Positions 43,190 through 51,503 of a stretch of DNA of 64,000 nt are shown here, piece after piece. The notes under the pieces are model-generated. The model was given only the letters and a program-made list of their open reading frames with translations. It was not told where the DNA came from and made no database searches. A program made the position numbers and the translations under genes. How positions within the stretch are numbered: the first letter of the stretch is position 1; each line of letters opens with the position of its first letter. The stretch covers positions 144,600-208,599 of the forward strand of contig CANQUJ010000001.1 of NCBI GenBank assembly GCA_947627005.1. Direction: 5' to 3'. The stretch comes from an uncultured Clostridia bacterium. Lineage in GTDB: Bacteria; Bacillota; Clostridia; Oscillospirales; Ruminococcaceae.

Positions 43190-44149
43190 TACTGTCGCCT
43201 CGGCCTCGGCCCCGCTTGCGGGGGAGGGGCGCTCGGCGTTCTTTTCCTCTTCTTCAAGGGCGTAGGCCATCTCGAGCTTCTTTAAAAGCTTAATCATATC
43301 CTCGCTCTGCCTCGGGGTCTTTTTATACTTTGAAAGCGTCCCGACCAGCTTTCGAACAGCCTCTTTCTTGCGAAGCCTAAGATATACCAGCCCGAGATAA
43401 AGCCCGGCCCAGACTCTTACTTCGATAGGCTTGCAGCTTAAAAGCTCTTCAAAGCCCTCTTTTGCGCCGTAATAGTCTTTTTCCGCATATTTTAACAGCG
43501 CGGCGGTAAGCTTTTGCTCCGACCTGTCGGGGTATTTCGAGCAGAAAGGCTCGCCGAGCGAGACGGTCGATTTCGCGCTTTCAACGTCGCCGGTCAGCAG
43601 GAAGAGGTATGTATAAAGATTGTAGTATTGCGCGGCCATCTTCGAGTCGAACCGGTCGAGGTCTATATCCCTCAAAACCGCGAACGCGTCTTCGTATCTT
43701 CTTCCGTCGCAGTACGCCTTTGCGGCGCAAAGGTCGTTTTTCGCACCCAGCGAAGTCCCCGAAAGCTTGCGGCGCTTCTTTTCGATAAGGTCGAAATATT
43801 CCTTAGAGTAGCCGCTTTTTTTAAGAACCTTCGCGGCGTGCCTTCTTTGCGCGCGATAGACGTTCAGCACCACGACGTAGATCAAATGCGCCGAAAGCGC
43901 GATGACCGCTATAACGCAGGCGAGCGAGCAGGCGAAGCTGAAGTTTTTTGTTATAAATTCGGGGATCTCTTTTCCGAAGACGGTGCCGCTCAATACAAGC
44001 TTGAAATCGAGGAACGGCAGCCATTTATAAAAGGTCTCTTCGGTATAAAAGCCGATAAGCCTTGCGGCTATAAGCGCCGCCGAAAGAAACAGGACCGCGC
44101 AGGTCAGCCATATTCGCAGCGATCTTGCTTCAAGTCTGCTTTTGATCAT
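43187..44149 (-). CDS. Membrane protein with TPR-like cytosolic domain
   Basis: A 320-residue protein, not assigned to a named family. Two hydrophobic segments lie at about residues 15-35 (IWLTCAVLFLSAALIAARLI) and 70-95 (ACSLACVIAVIALSAHLIYV). The rest is cytosolic and helical with TPR-like pairs (AKAYCDGRRYEDAFAVLRDI, YLFLLTGDVESAKSTVSLG, YAEKDYYGAKEGFEELLSC, YLGLVYLRLRKKEAVRKLV). The C-terminus is acidic and Ala/Pro-rich. The ATG at 44149 has GGGG 8 nt upstream; a GTG at 44158 overlaps that RBS. It may be a scaffold protein. Confidence 0.75.
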   Translation of the reverse strand: MIKSRLEARSLRIWLTCAVLFLSAALIAARLIGFYTEETFYKWLPFLDFKLVLSGTVFGKEIPEFITKNFSFACSLACVIAVIALSAHLIYVVVLNVYRAQRRHAAKVLKKSGYSKEYFDLIEKKRRKLSGTSLGAKNDLCAAKAYCDGRRYEDAFAVLRDIDLDRFDSKMAAQYYNLYTYLFLLTGDVESAKSTVSLGEPFCSKYPDRSEQKLTAALLKYAEKDYYGAKEGFEELLSCKPIEVRVWAGLYLGLVYLRLRKKEAVRKLVGTLSKYKKTPRQSEDMIKLLKKLEMAYALEEEEKNAERPSPASGAEAEATV

Positions 44150-44221
44150 TTTGAACACCCCTTTTTCGTATCTCTTATAAGTTTAGCACATCTTTTTGAA
44201 AATTACAACCGAATTTTGAAA

Positions 44222-45622
44222 TTATTCCGCGACAAGGTTATTTACCCATATCCTCTTTTTCACCAAAATAAGCCCCAAAGCGCAGCGAATAAGCCCGGAC
44301 ATCTGCTCGGCGAGCATTATCAGCGCGACGGGCATGCCGACCGCGAAATGAGTCAGGCAGAAGACGAGGGGATAGTTTATCATCCAGATCGCGCCGCTGT
44401 CGAAAATAAAGGTGATAAAGGTCCTTCCGCCCGAGCGCAGGGTGAAGTAGCAGGCGTTTAAAAACGACTGTATCGGCATACCCGCCGCCACCGCGAGGAT
44501 AAGCTTTGTCGCAAGGGCCCTGATCTCCGGCTCGGTGTTGTAAAATTCCGGGAAGATCGGCGCCGCGGCGGCCATTATCGCGCCGGTTGCAACGCTTGAA
44601 ATCACCGAAACCACCAAAAGCTTTCTGTCCAAATCTATCGCTTCTTCGGGCCTTCCCGCGCCGAGCGACCGCCCGACTATGATCGAAATCGCGCTTCCGA
44701 GCGACAGAAAGACGACGTTAAACAGGTTCATGACAGTGACGCAGATGTTGTTCGCGCTGACTACTTCAAGTCCGCGAACCGAATAGCATTGAGTTACCGC
44801 CGCGATGCCGAAACTCCAGAGGGATTCGTTCAAAAGAAGGGGAGCGCCCTTTTTTATTATCTCGCGAACGACCTTCGCGGGGATCTTCGCGCTTTTATAA
44901 AGCCCGACGGCAAAGGGGTTCTTCTTCGGGTGGGAGTGAGTCCACACTACGACTATACACATCTCGACGTATCGCGAGATGACAGTCGCGATGGCCGCGC
45001 CAGAGGCCCCGAGCGCCGGGGCGCCCAGCTTTCCGAAGATCAGAACCCAGTTTAAAAACAGGTTCACCGAGACCGCCGCGACCCCCGCAAGCATCGGAAC
45101 TACCGTCTCTTCGGTCTCTCTAAGTGTTCCGGCGTAGGCTTGGGTTATCGCAAAGGGCAGCAGCCCGAACATCATTATTTTAAGATATTCCAGCCCAAAG
45201 CCCAAAGTCGCCGCAGGGTCGCCGACCGAGGCGTCGTCGGATATGTAGAGCGAGATGAGCTCTCCTCCGAAGACCCCGAAAACCGCTATCCCTATCGCCG
45301 CGATGGCGGTGCAGATTATAAGCTTAAAGCGGGTGGTGTGGCGAACTCCGTCGTCGTCGCGGCTTCCGTGGTATTGCGCGGTAAAGATCCCCGCGCCCGA
45401 AACCGCCCCGAAGACGAGAATATTGAATACAAAAAGAAGCTGGTTCGCGATCGAGACCCCGGTCATCGGGTCGGTCCCGGTCCGGCCGACCATAATATTG
45501 TCCAAAAGCCCGACAAAGGTGGTTATCGCGTTCTGGATCACTATCGGCAGGCAGACCCCGGCCAGCATTTTATAAAAATCCCGCCCGCCTATATATTTGT
45601 CTTTAAATTCGCGTAAAGTCAT
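44222..45622 (-). CDS. MATE family multidrug/metabolite exporter
   Basis: A 466-residue, 12-helix Na+/H+-coupled antiporter. Recognised from the two similar halves, VCLPIVIQNAITTFVGLLDN and IMVGRTG at the start, GAGIFTAQYHGSRD, and GLLPFAITQAYAGTLRETEE. Substrate unknown. GGAGGG precedes the ATG at 45622. It is divergent from the marR-type gene 235 bp away, so it may also answer to that regulator, but its own operator is not evident. Confidence 0.92.
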   Translation of the reverse strand: MTLREFKDKYIGGRDFYKMLAGVCLPIVIQNAITTFVGLLDNIMVGRTGTDPMTGVSIANQLLFVFNILVFGAVSGAGIFTAQYHGSRDDDGVRHTTRFKLIICTAIAAIGIAVFGVFGGELISLYISDDASVGDPAATLGFGLEYLKIMMFGLLPFAITQAYAGTLRETEETVVPMLAGVAAVSVNLFLNWVLIFGKLGAPALGASGAAIATVISRYVEMCIVVVWTHSHPKKNPFAVGLYKSAKIPAKVVREIIKKGAPLLLNESLWSFGIAAVTQCYSVRGLEVVSANNICVTVMNLFNVVFLSLGSAISIIVGRSLGAGRPEEAIDLDRKLLVVSVISSVATGAIMAAAAPIFPEFYNTEPEIRALATKLILAVAAGMPIQSFLNACYFTLRSGGRTFITFIFDSGAIWMINYPLVFCLTHFAVGMPVALIMLAEQMSGLIRCALGLILVKKRIWVNNLVAE

Positions 45623-45765
45623 ATTTGCCCTCCGTTTAAAAGCTGCAACTTTTTGATTATATATGATTTTTTTGAATATGGCAACCCTTTTTCAATAATA
45701 TTTTCAACGCCGCGAATGTGTTTGAATTTTTCGGATTATAATCACATGTTTTTCACAAAAAACTC

Positions 45766-45793
45766 TTGACAAATCGCGAGAAAAGAGTATATT
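45766..45793 (+). promoter_or_regulatory. Promoter of the marR-ABC operon
   Basis: TTGACA (45766-45771), 16-bp spacer, TATATT (45788-45793). Confidence 0.75.
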
Positions 45794-45815
45794 ATTAACA
45801 CGCTAATCGTTAATA
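45793..45815. promoter_or_regulatory. Probable MarR operator
   Basis: TATTAAC-N9-GTTAATA, a perfect 7+7 inverted repeat directly downstream of the -10, overlapped by a GCTAAT direct repeat. The position is ideal for autorepression by the MarR-type protein encoded next. Confidence 0.65.
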
Positions 45816-45856
45816 GGCTAATTTTAACTGTTTAAACGACTGAAAGGATGGTATTT

Positions 45857-46315
45857 GTGAAAAAGAACAACGCAAGGCAGCAGAAGATCTCCCTCTTGAT
45901 CCGCCATTTTCTGCACGTCAGCAGGCTTCACAGAGTTATGATCGAATCCGAGATTTCAAAGCTCGGGATCCATTGCAGCCAGCACAATATGCTTGTGCTC
46001 ATCGCCAACAGCAAGAATATCTGTCAGAAAGACATCGCCCGCGAGCTTGAGATTTCTTCGGCCGCCGTCGCGGTAACCTTAAACAAGCTCGAAAGTTCCG
46101 GTCTTATCGCAAGATCGCAGTCTTTCGACGACGCCCGCATGAACCACATCACTATCACCGACAAGGGCGCCGAGCTTCTTAAGACCACCAAAGAGATGTT
46201 TACCGGCCTCGACGAAGAGTTCTTCAAAGGGGTCACCGACGAGGATATCGACCGCATGAACGAAGTTCTCGCCAAGATCACCGAAAACCTCAAGTCCAAT
46301 GCCGATAAAGACTGA
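45857..46315 (+). CDS. MarR family transcriptional regulator
   Basis: A 152-residue winged-helix dimeric repressor. The DNA-binding part runs ICQKDIARELEISSAAVAVT, LNKLESSGLIARSQSFDDAR with the wing, then ITITDKGAELLKTTKEMF. The dimerisation helices are at both ends. I choose the GTG at 45857 because AAAGG lies 9 nt before it; an ATG three codons earlier directly abuts the RBS. It is followed after 26 nt by two ABC exporter genes that it presumably represses until a substrate binds. Confidence 0.92.
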   Translation: MKKNNARQQKISLLIRHFLHVSRLHRVMIESEISKLGIHCSQHNMLVLIANSKNICQKDIARELEISSAAVAVTLNKLESSGLIARSQSFDDARMNHITITDKGAELLKTTKEMFTGLDEEFFKGVTDEDIDRMNEVLAKITENLKSNADKD

Positions 46316-46341
46316 TTCTTCGGTCTCAGGAGGCATATAGC

Positions 46342-48090
46342 TTGAAATACAACTGGTTCAAATACATTAAACCCTACCTGCCGTTCTTCATTTTGGGGCC
46401 TATCTGCATGGTTGTCGAAGTTATCGGAGAGGTCGTTATGCCGATCTTTTTAGAGACTTTTATCAACCGCGGAAACAACGGCACCTTGACCGTTAAGGCA
46501 AGCCTTTTGATGATGCTCGGAATGATAGCGACGGCGCTTTTGATGATGATCGGCGGGGTAGGGGGCTCTTATTTCGGCGCTAAGGCGGCGGTAAACTTTG
46601 CCGGCGACCTTAGGCGCGATATATTCAGAAAGGTTCAAAGCTTCTCGTTCGCAAATATAGACAAATTCTCGACCGGCTCTTTGGTCACGAGAATGACGAA
46701 CGACGTTACCCAGCTTCAGAATTTCGTAAATATGCTTTTAAGAATGGCTATTCGGGCCCCGGGAATGCTTGTCGCGGCGCTTATAATGGCCATATCTTTA
46801 AGCCCGAGCCTTTCGGTGGTCTTCGCCGTGGCGATACCGATTTTGGTCTGCGCAATCGCCTTTATCATCTTCTCGAGCTTCTCAAAGTTCACCGCCGTTC
46901 AGAAAAAGGTGGATAACCTCAACTCTACGGTACAGGAAAACGTCACCAACGTTCGCGTGGTAAAATCCTTCACCCGCGAGGAATTCGAGATAGAAAAGTT
47001 CGGCGCCGCCAATACCGACTTAAAAGAGACCGCTATGGGCGCTATGAAGATAGTCATTTTCATGTCGCCGATAATGACGCTTGTCATGAACGTCACCATT
47101 ATGTGCATAATCTTCTTCGGCGGGCGGATAGTTCTGGACATCGGAATGGAGGTAGGAAGCCTTTCAAGGTTTATCACCTACGCCACCCAGATCCTCTCCT
47201 CGCTGATGGCGGTATCCATGCTGTTTATGGTGACCTCGCGCGCGCTCGCTTCGGCAAGGCGTATCCGCGAAGTTCTGGACGAAGTCCCCGACATTTCGGA
47301 CGACAACGCCGCCCACCCCGAGCTTACCGTCAATAACGGCGAGATCGAGTTTAAAAACGTCACATTCAGATACTACAAAAACAGCGAGCAGCCCGTTTTA
47401 GAGGACATAAACCTTAAGATCCCCGCAAAGTCGATTGTCGGCATAGTCGGCTCGACCGGCTGCGGAAAGACCACCCTCGTTTCGCTTATATCCCGGCTTT
47501 ACGACGCCGACGAAGGCGAGGTTTTGGTCGACGGAGTAAACGTAAAAGACTACTCGATATATAACCTCCGCGAGGGGGTTGGTATGGTCTTGCAGAACAA
47601 CACACTGTTCAGCGGAACCATTTCCGAAAACCTGCGCTGGGGCGACGAAAACGCCACCGACGAAGAGATCGCCGCGGCGGCGGAAAGCGCGCAGGCGGAT
47701 AAATTCATAAGCTCGTTTAAAAACGGCTACGAAACTATGATCGACCAGGGCGGAACAAACGTTTCGGGCGGGCAGAAACAGAGGATCTGCATCGCGAGGG
47801 CGCTTTTAAAGAGGCCTAAGGTACTTATTCTTGACGACTCCACCTCGGCGGTCGATACCGCGACCGAGGCGCAGATAAGAGAAGCCTTCAGAAACGAGCT
47901 CGCCGACTCTACCAAGATCATAATCGCCCAGCGCATAAGCTCGGTCAAAGACGCCGATATGATCGTCGTCATGAACGAAGGGAAGATCGCCGGGGTCGGA
48001 ACCCACGAGCAGCTTCTTGCCGAAAACGAACCTTATCAGGAGATCTACTATTCTCAGAACGACTCCGAAAGAAAGGAGGCGGGAAGATAA
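46342..48090 (+). CDS. ABC exporter, fused permease-ATPase, subunit 1
   Basis: A 582-residue half-transporter with six helices (residues ~15-310) and a C-terminal ATPase: Walker A IVGSTGCGKTTLV, signature NVSGGQKQRICIARAL, Walker B VLILDDST. Asp replaces the usual catalytic Glu after Walker B (DDSTSA), the degenerate site typical of one partner of heterodimeric multidrug exporters. It starts at a TTG, about 9 nt after AGGAGG. TAATG overlap with the second subunit. Confidence 0.93.
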   Translation: MKYNWFKYIKPYLPFFILGPICMVVEVIGEVVMPIFLETFINRGNNGTLTVKASLLMMLGMIATALLMMIGGVGGSYFGAKAAVNFAGDLRRDIFRKVQSFSFANIDKFSTGSLVTRMTNDVTQLQNFVNMLLRMAIRAPGMLVAALIMAISLSPSLSVVFAVAIPILVCAIAFIIFSSFSKFTAVQKKVDNLNSTVQENVTNVRVVKSFTREEFEIEKFGAANTDLKETAMGAMKIVIFMSPIMTLVMNVTIMCIIFFGGRIVLDIGMEVGSLSRFITYATQILSSLMAVSMLFMVTSRALASARRIREVLDEVPDISDDNAAHPELTVNNGEIEFKNVTFRYYKNSEQPVLEDINLKIPAKSIVGIVGSTGCGKTTLVSLISRLYDADEGEVLVDGVNVKDYSIYNLREGVGMVLQNNTLFSGTISENLRWGDENATDEEIAAAAESAQADKFISSFKNGYETMIDQGGTNVSGGQKQRICIARALLKRPKVLILDDSTSAVDTATEAQIREAFRNELADSTKIIIAQRISSVKDADMIVVMNEGKIAGVGTHEQLLAENEPYQEIYYSQNDSERKEAGR

Positions 48091-50030
48091 TGGCCAGAAA
48101 TCTCGAACAGCTTCAAAGGCAGTATAACAAAAAAGCCACCGCCGAAAGAATGGGCGGGGGGCCGAGAGGGCCGAGAATCGCCGGCGGCGGAAAGATGAAA
48201 AATTCCCGCAAGACGATAGCGAGAATGTTGAGCTATCTAAGCCCCTATAAATTCCGCCTTATAGCGGTACTCGTATGCATGCTCTGCTCGACGGTAACCT
48301 CGCTCTTCGGCTCGTATATGCTCGCGCCGGTAATAAACCGGCTGACGGTCTTCGTAACCGGGCACGAGATGGAGGGAATGTCGGCGATGGAGGCCGTGGC
48401 CGACAGGATAATTTCCGCCTTTTCGGGGCAGACCGAAACCGGAGACCCGCGAACCGACGCCCTTGGGTTTATTCTTTGGGCGATAGCAATACTCGCAGTC
48501 ATCTACGGAATCGGCATAATCTCGACCTATTTGCAGGCAAGGCTTATGCTGACCATTTCGCAGGGGTCTATCGAAAAAATCAGAAACGACCTCTTTACCA
48601 AGCTTCAGCGCCTGCCGGTAAGATTCTTCGACCGCAACCCCACCGGCGAGATAATGTCAAGATTCACCAACGATATCGACAATATCGACGTTATGATCAA
48701 CAACTCGCTGACTTCGCTGTTTTCGGGGACGGTAACACTTATCGGAACGTTTATCTTTATGATCACCACCAACTGGATTCTGACGATCGTAACGATAGTT
48801 TTCATTCCGATATTCGCCCTCGGCGGCGGCGCGATAGGAAAGCTTTCTTCGCGGTATTACAGCGGCCAGCAGGCGGCGCTCGGCGCGGTCAACGGCTATA
48901 CCGAAGAGACCGTTACCGGGCAGAAGGTAATAAAAGTCTTCAACCACGAAAAAACCTGCGTCGAAGAGTTCGACGAGCTCAACGACGATATGCGCAACAA
49001 ACAGTTTAAAGCCCAGTTCTGGGGCGGCGTTATGGGCCCGATCATGGGCAACACCTCTCAAATAAGCTACGGCGTAACGATAGGCATAGGCGGTATTTTA
49101 ATGGTCTTCGGCTCGCTGACCCCCGGCGCGCTGACCTTGTTCGCGCAGTATTCGCGCCAGTTCTCGATGCCGATAAATATGATCTCTCAACAGATGACCA
49201 CCTTGTTTGCGGCTCTCGCCGGCGCGGAGCGAGTCTTCGAGGTTATGGACACCCCGCCCGAAGAGCCGAGCGCTCCCGACGCCTTAAAAGACCAAATCCA
49301 AGGCGAAGTCGTTCTTAAAGACGTCTCCTTCGGCTACGACCCCGACAAGACCGTTTTAAAACACATAAGTCTATACGCCCACCCCGGGCAGAAGATCGCC
49401 TTTGTCGGCTCTACCGGCGCGGGAAAGACCACCGTAACCAACCTTCTCAACCGCTTCTACGACATCGAGGAGGGCGAGATAACCATCGACGGCAAGAACA
49501 TCAAAGACTTCGACCGCGACTGGCTTCGCGAGAATATCGCGATGGTCTTGCAGGATACCCACCTGTTTACCGGCACGGTTAAGGACAATATCCGCTACGG
49601 TCGGCTTGACGCCACCGACGAAGAGATAGTCGCCGCGGCGAAAACTGCGAGCGCCCACAGCTTCATCATGAGGCTTGAAAAGGGCTACGACACCGTATTG
49701 GAGGGCGACGGCGCCAACCTCTCTCAAGGCCAGCGCCAGCTTCTTAACATCGCGAGGGCGGCGGTCTCAAAGGCGCCTATCCTCGTCCTTGACGAGGCGA
49801 CCTCTTCGGTAGACACGAGAACCGAGCGGCACATCGAGCACGGAATGGACAGACTTATGAAGAACCGCACGACCTTTGTCATCGCGCACCGCCTCTCGAC
49901 GGTAAGAAACTCCAACGCCATCATGGTTTTGGAGCAGGGCGAGATAATCGAGCGCGGCGACCACGACCAGCTTCTTGAAATGAAGGGCCGCTACTATGAA
50001 CTTTATACAGGGGTAAAAGAACTCGATTAA
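48090..50030 (+). CDS. ABC exporter, fused permease-ATPase, subunit 2
   Basis: A 646-residue partner of the preceding gene. It has a ~50-residue basic N-terminal extension, six helices and an ATPase with Walker A FVGSTGAGKTTVTN, signature NLSQGQRQLLNIARA and Walker B ILVLDEATSS with the catalytic Glu intact. The asymmetric pair (DDST in one, DEAT in the other) is the BmrCD/LmrCD-like heterodimer arrangement. Probably exports drugs or lipophilic compounds under MarR control. Confidence 0.93.
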   Translation: MARNLEQLQRQYNKKATAERMGGGPRGPRIAGGGKMKNSRKTIARMLSYLSPYKFRLIAVLVCMLCSTVTSLFGSYMLAPVINRLTVFVTGHEMEGMSAMEAVADRIISAFSGQTETGDPRTDALGFILWAIAILAVIYGIGIISTYLQARLMLTISQGSIEKIRNDLFTKLQRLPVRFFDRNPTGEIMSRFTNDIDNIDVMINNSLTSLFSGTVTLIGTFIFMITTNWILTIVTIVFIPIFALGGGAIGKLSSRYYSGQQAALGAVNGYTEETVTGQKVIKVFNHEKTCVEEFDELNDDMRNKQFKAQFWGGVMGPIMGNTSQISYGVTIGIGGILMVFGSLTPGALTLFAQYSRQFSMPINMISQQMTTLFAALAGAERVFEVMDTPPEEPSAPDALKDQIQGEVVLKDVSFGYDPDKTVLKHISLYAHPGQKIAFVGSTGAGKTTVTNLLNRFYDIEEGEITIDGKNIKDFDRDWLRENIAMVLQDTHLFTGTVKDNIRYGRLDATDEEIVAAAKTASAHSFIMRLEKGYDTVLEGDGANLSQGQRQLLNIARAAVSKAPILVLDEATSSVDTRTERHIEHGMDRLMKNRTTFVIAHRLSTVRNSNAIMVLEQGEIIERGDHDQLLEMKGRYYELYTGVKELD

Positions 50031-50044
50031 AATTTTATACAAAG

Positions 50045-50085
50045 CATAAAAAATCAGCCTTTTTCGATCGAAAGACTGATTTTTT
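50045..50085. terminator. Bidirectional terminator after the ABC pair
   Basis: AAAAAATCAG-CTTT and AAAG-CTGATTTTTT arms pair, with A- and T-runs on both sides; it serves the convergent CPBP gene as well. Confidence 0.8.
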
Positions 50086-50107
50086 TGCGCTTAAATTCGG
50101 TTTTAAA

Positions 50108-51469
50108 TCATTTTATCGTGACTTTTGTGTCGTATTCCGCGCCTTTTGACGAGACCTCGGAGTAGTTGTATACGAGGTTGAGCTCGTAGTTTCCGGCGTC
50201 GAGCGCTATCGGCACGGAGATCTCGCAGTTCCCGCCGAAGTTGTTTTCATAGTAGGTCTCTCCGTTCTCGCCCTTGATCAAAACGAGAACATAGCCGTTT
50301 GAATCGGAATGTTCGGAGTCGATGCTGATTCGGTAGTCGCCGCTCTCGGATACCGTGAATTTATACTTTGTCCCGAAGGTCTGCTCGCCGCTCCATTCGC
50401 CGGAATTTTCAACGCTTATGATCTCGTTCCCGAGTGATATCCCCGCCCCGCCGATGGCGTCGTTCATCGCGGCCTTAAATTCGGCGTTTGTGAATATCGA
50501 AGTCGCGAACATAACCGCCCAGGCGATTATTGCGATTATTACCGCGCGATTTTTAGAGGCAAGGCTTTCGGGCGAAGAGGTATACTCCGCGTTTTCGGCT
50601 ACGGGGACCCCGCCGTTTCGCTCCGCCTCGTCTTCGGCGAGCATCTGTTTGAGCTTTGATTTTCTCAAAAGAACGAGGGTGACTATAAGATAGGGCAGCG
50701 AATTTGTTATCGCGAGCAGGGGAGAATAGGACCCCACCGCGTCCGAGATCGAGCCGCTGCCGAACAGGCCGGAGGTCAGCAGACCGCAGAAATCAAGGAA
50801 GGAGTGGAGAAATACCGTCGCCCAGATGTTTTTGCAGCGATAGTATATCGCGGTAAACGCCATTCCCATAACCGAGGCCGCGGCCATCTGTACGAAAACG
50901 CCGCCTATTCCGTCCGAATCAACCGACATAAGGTTGAGCGCGTGCATAAGTCCGAACATAAAGCCGGAGTAAATAGTCGCCGTCCAGATCCCCGCCGGGT
51001 CTTTCGCGTGCTTATCCCAGAAGAGGTTCGCAACGACCCCTCTGAAGAATGATTCCTCGGTAAGGCCGATCAAAAACATAGTTATGACGAAGACTATGAT
51101 ATTGAACGCCGGCTCGATGAAAAGCGGGCCGGAATATCCGGCGGCCTCCGGGTCGGTTATAGCTATAAACAGCGACATCGCCGCCGAAACGACCGACATA
51201 ACGATGATATATCCGCCGCATAAAATCCCGCGCCAAAATCGCTCGGTCTTGTTCCAGATATATCCGTGGCCGGATATCGCGACCAAAGCTATCCCCACAA
51301 GGCAGAGAAAGCTTTCGGCCGTAAGCTGCGGAAGGTATTCGCCGTGTTGGAAGAAAAACGTCGGCGCGAAGGCGAGAATTGTACTCGCCGCGATCATCGT
51401 AAATACGAAGAGGCAGACCGTAACCGCCGACCACAGAATCGGGTGCTTCGACAAAAACTTGCGCATCAT
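50108..51469 (-). CDS. CPBP-family intramembrane metalloprotease with extracellular beta-sandwich tail
   Basis: A 453-residue membrane protein. Eight hydrophobic segments cover about residues 10-300. The CPBP (Abi/CAAX) motifs are LTEESFFRGVVANLFW (EExxxR), FGLMHALNL and FLHSFLDFCG. After a polar linker and another helix near 310-330, a ~110-residue extracytoplasmic beta-rich domain follows (TFGTKYKFTVSESGDYRISI), similar to PPC-type domains. CPBP proteins process peptides, for example in bacteriocin immunity or protein-tail cleavage. The target is not evident here. The neighbouring exporters may hint at peptide handling, but this is inference. Confidence 0.88.
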   Translation of the reverse strand: MMRKFLSKHPILWSAVTVCLFVFTMIAASTILAFAPTFFFQHGEYLPQLTAESFLCLVGIALVAISGHGYIWNKTERFWRGILCGGYIIVMSVVSAAMSLFIAITDPEAAGYSGPLFIEPAFNIIVFVITMFLIGLTEESFFRGVVANLFWDKHAKDPAGIWTATIYSGFMFGLMHALNLMSVDSDGIGGVFVQMAAASVMGMAFTAIYYRCKNIWATVFLHSFLDFCGLLTSGLFGSGSISDAVGSYSPLLAITNSLPYLIVTLVLLRKSKLKQMLAEDEAERNGGVPVAENAEYTSSPESLASKNRAVIIAIIAWAVMFATSIFTNAEFKAAMNDAIGGAGISLGNEIISVENSGEWSGEQTFGTKYKFTVSESGDYRISIDSEHSDSNGYVLVLIKGENGETYYENNFGGNCEISVPIALDAGNYELNLVYNYSEVSSKGAEYDTKVTIK

Positions 51470-51503
51470 TTAATCGTCCTTTCTATAAGCTTTGCGGCGG
51501 GGC

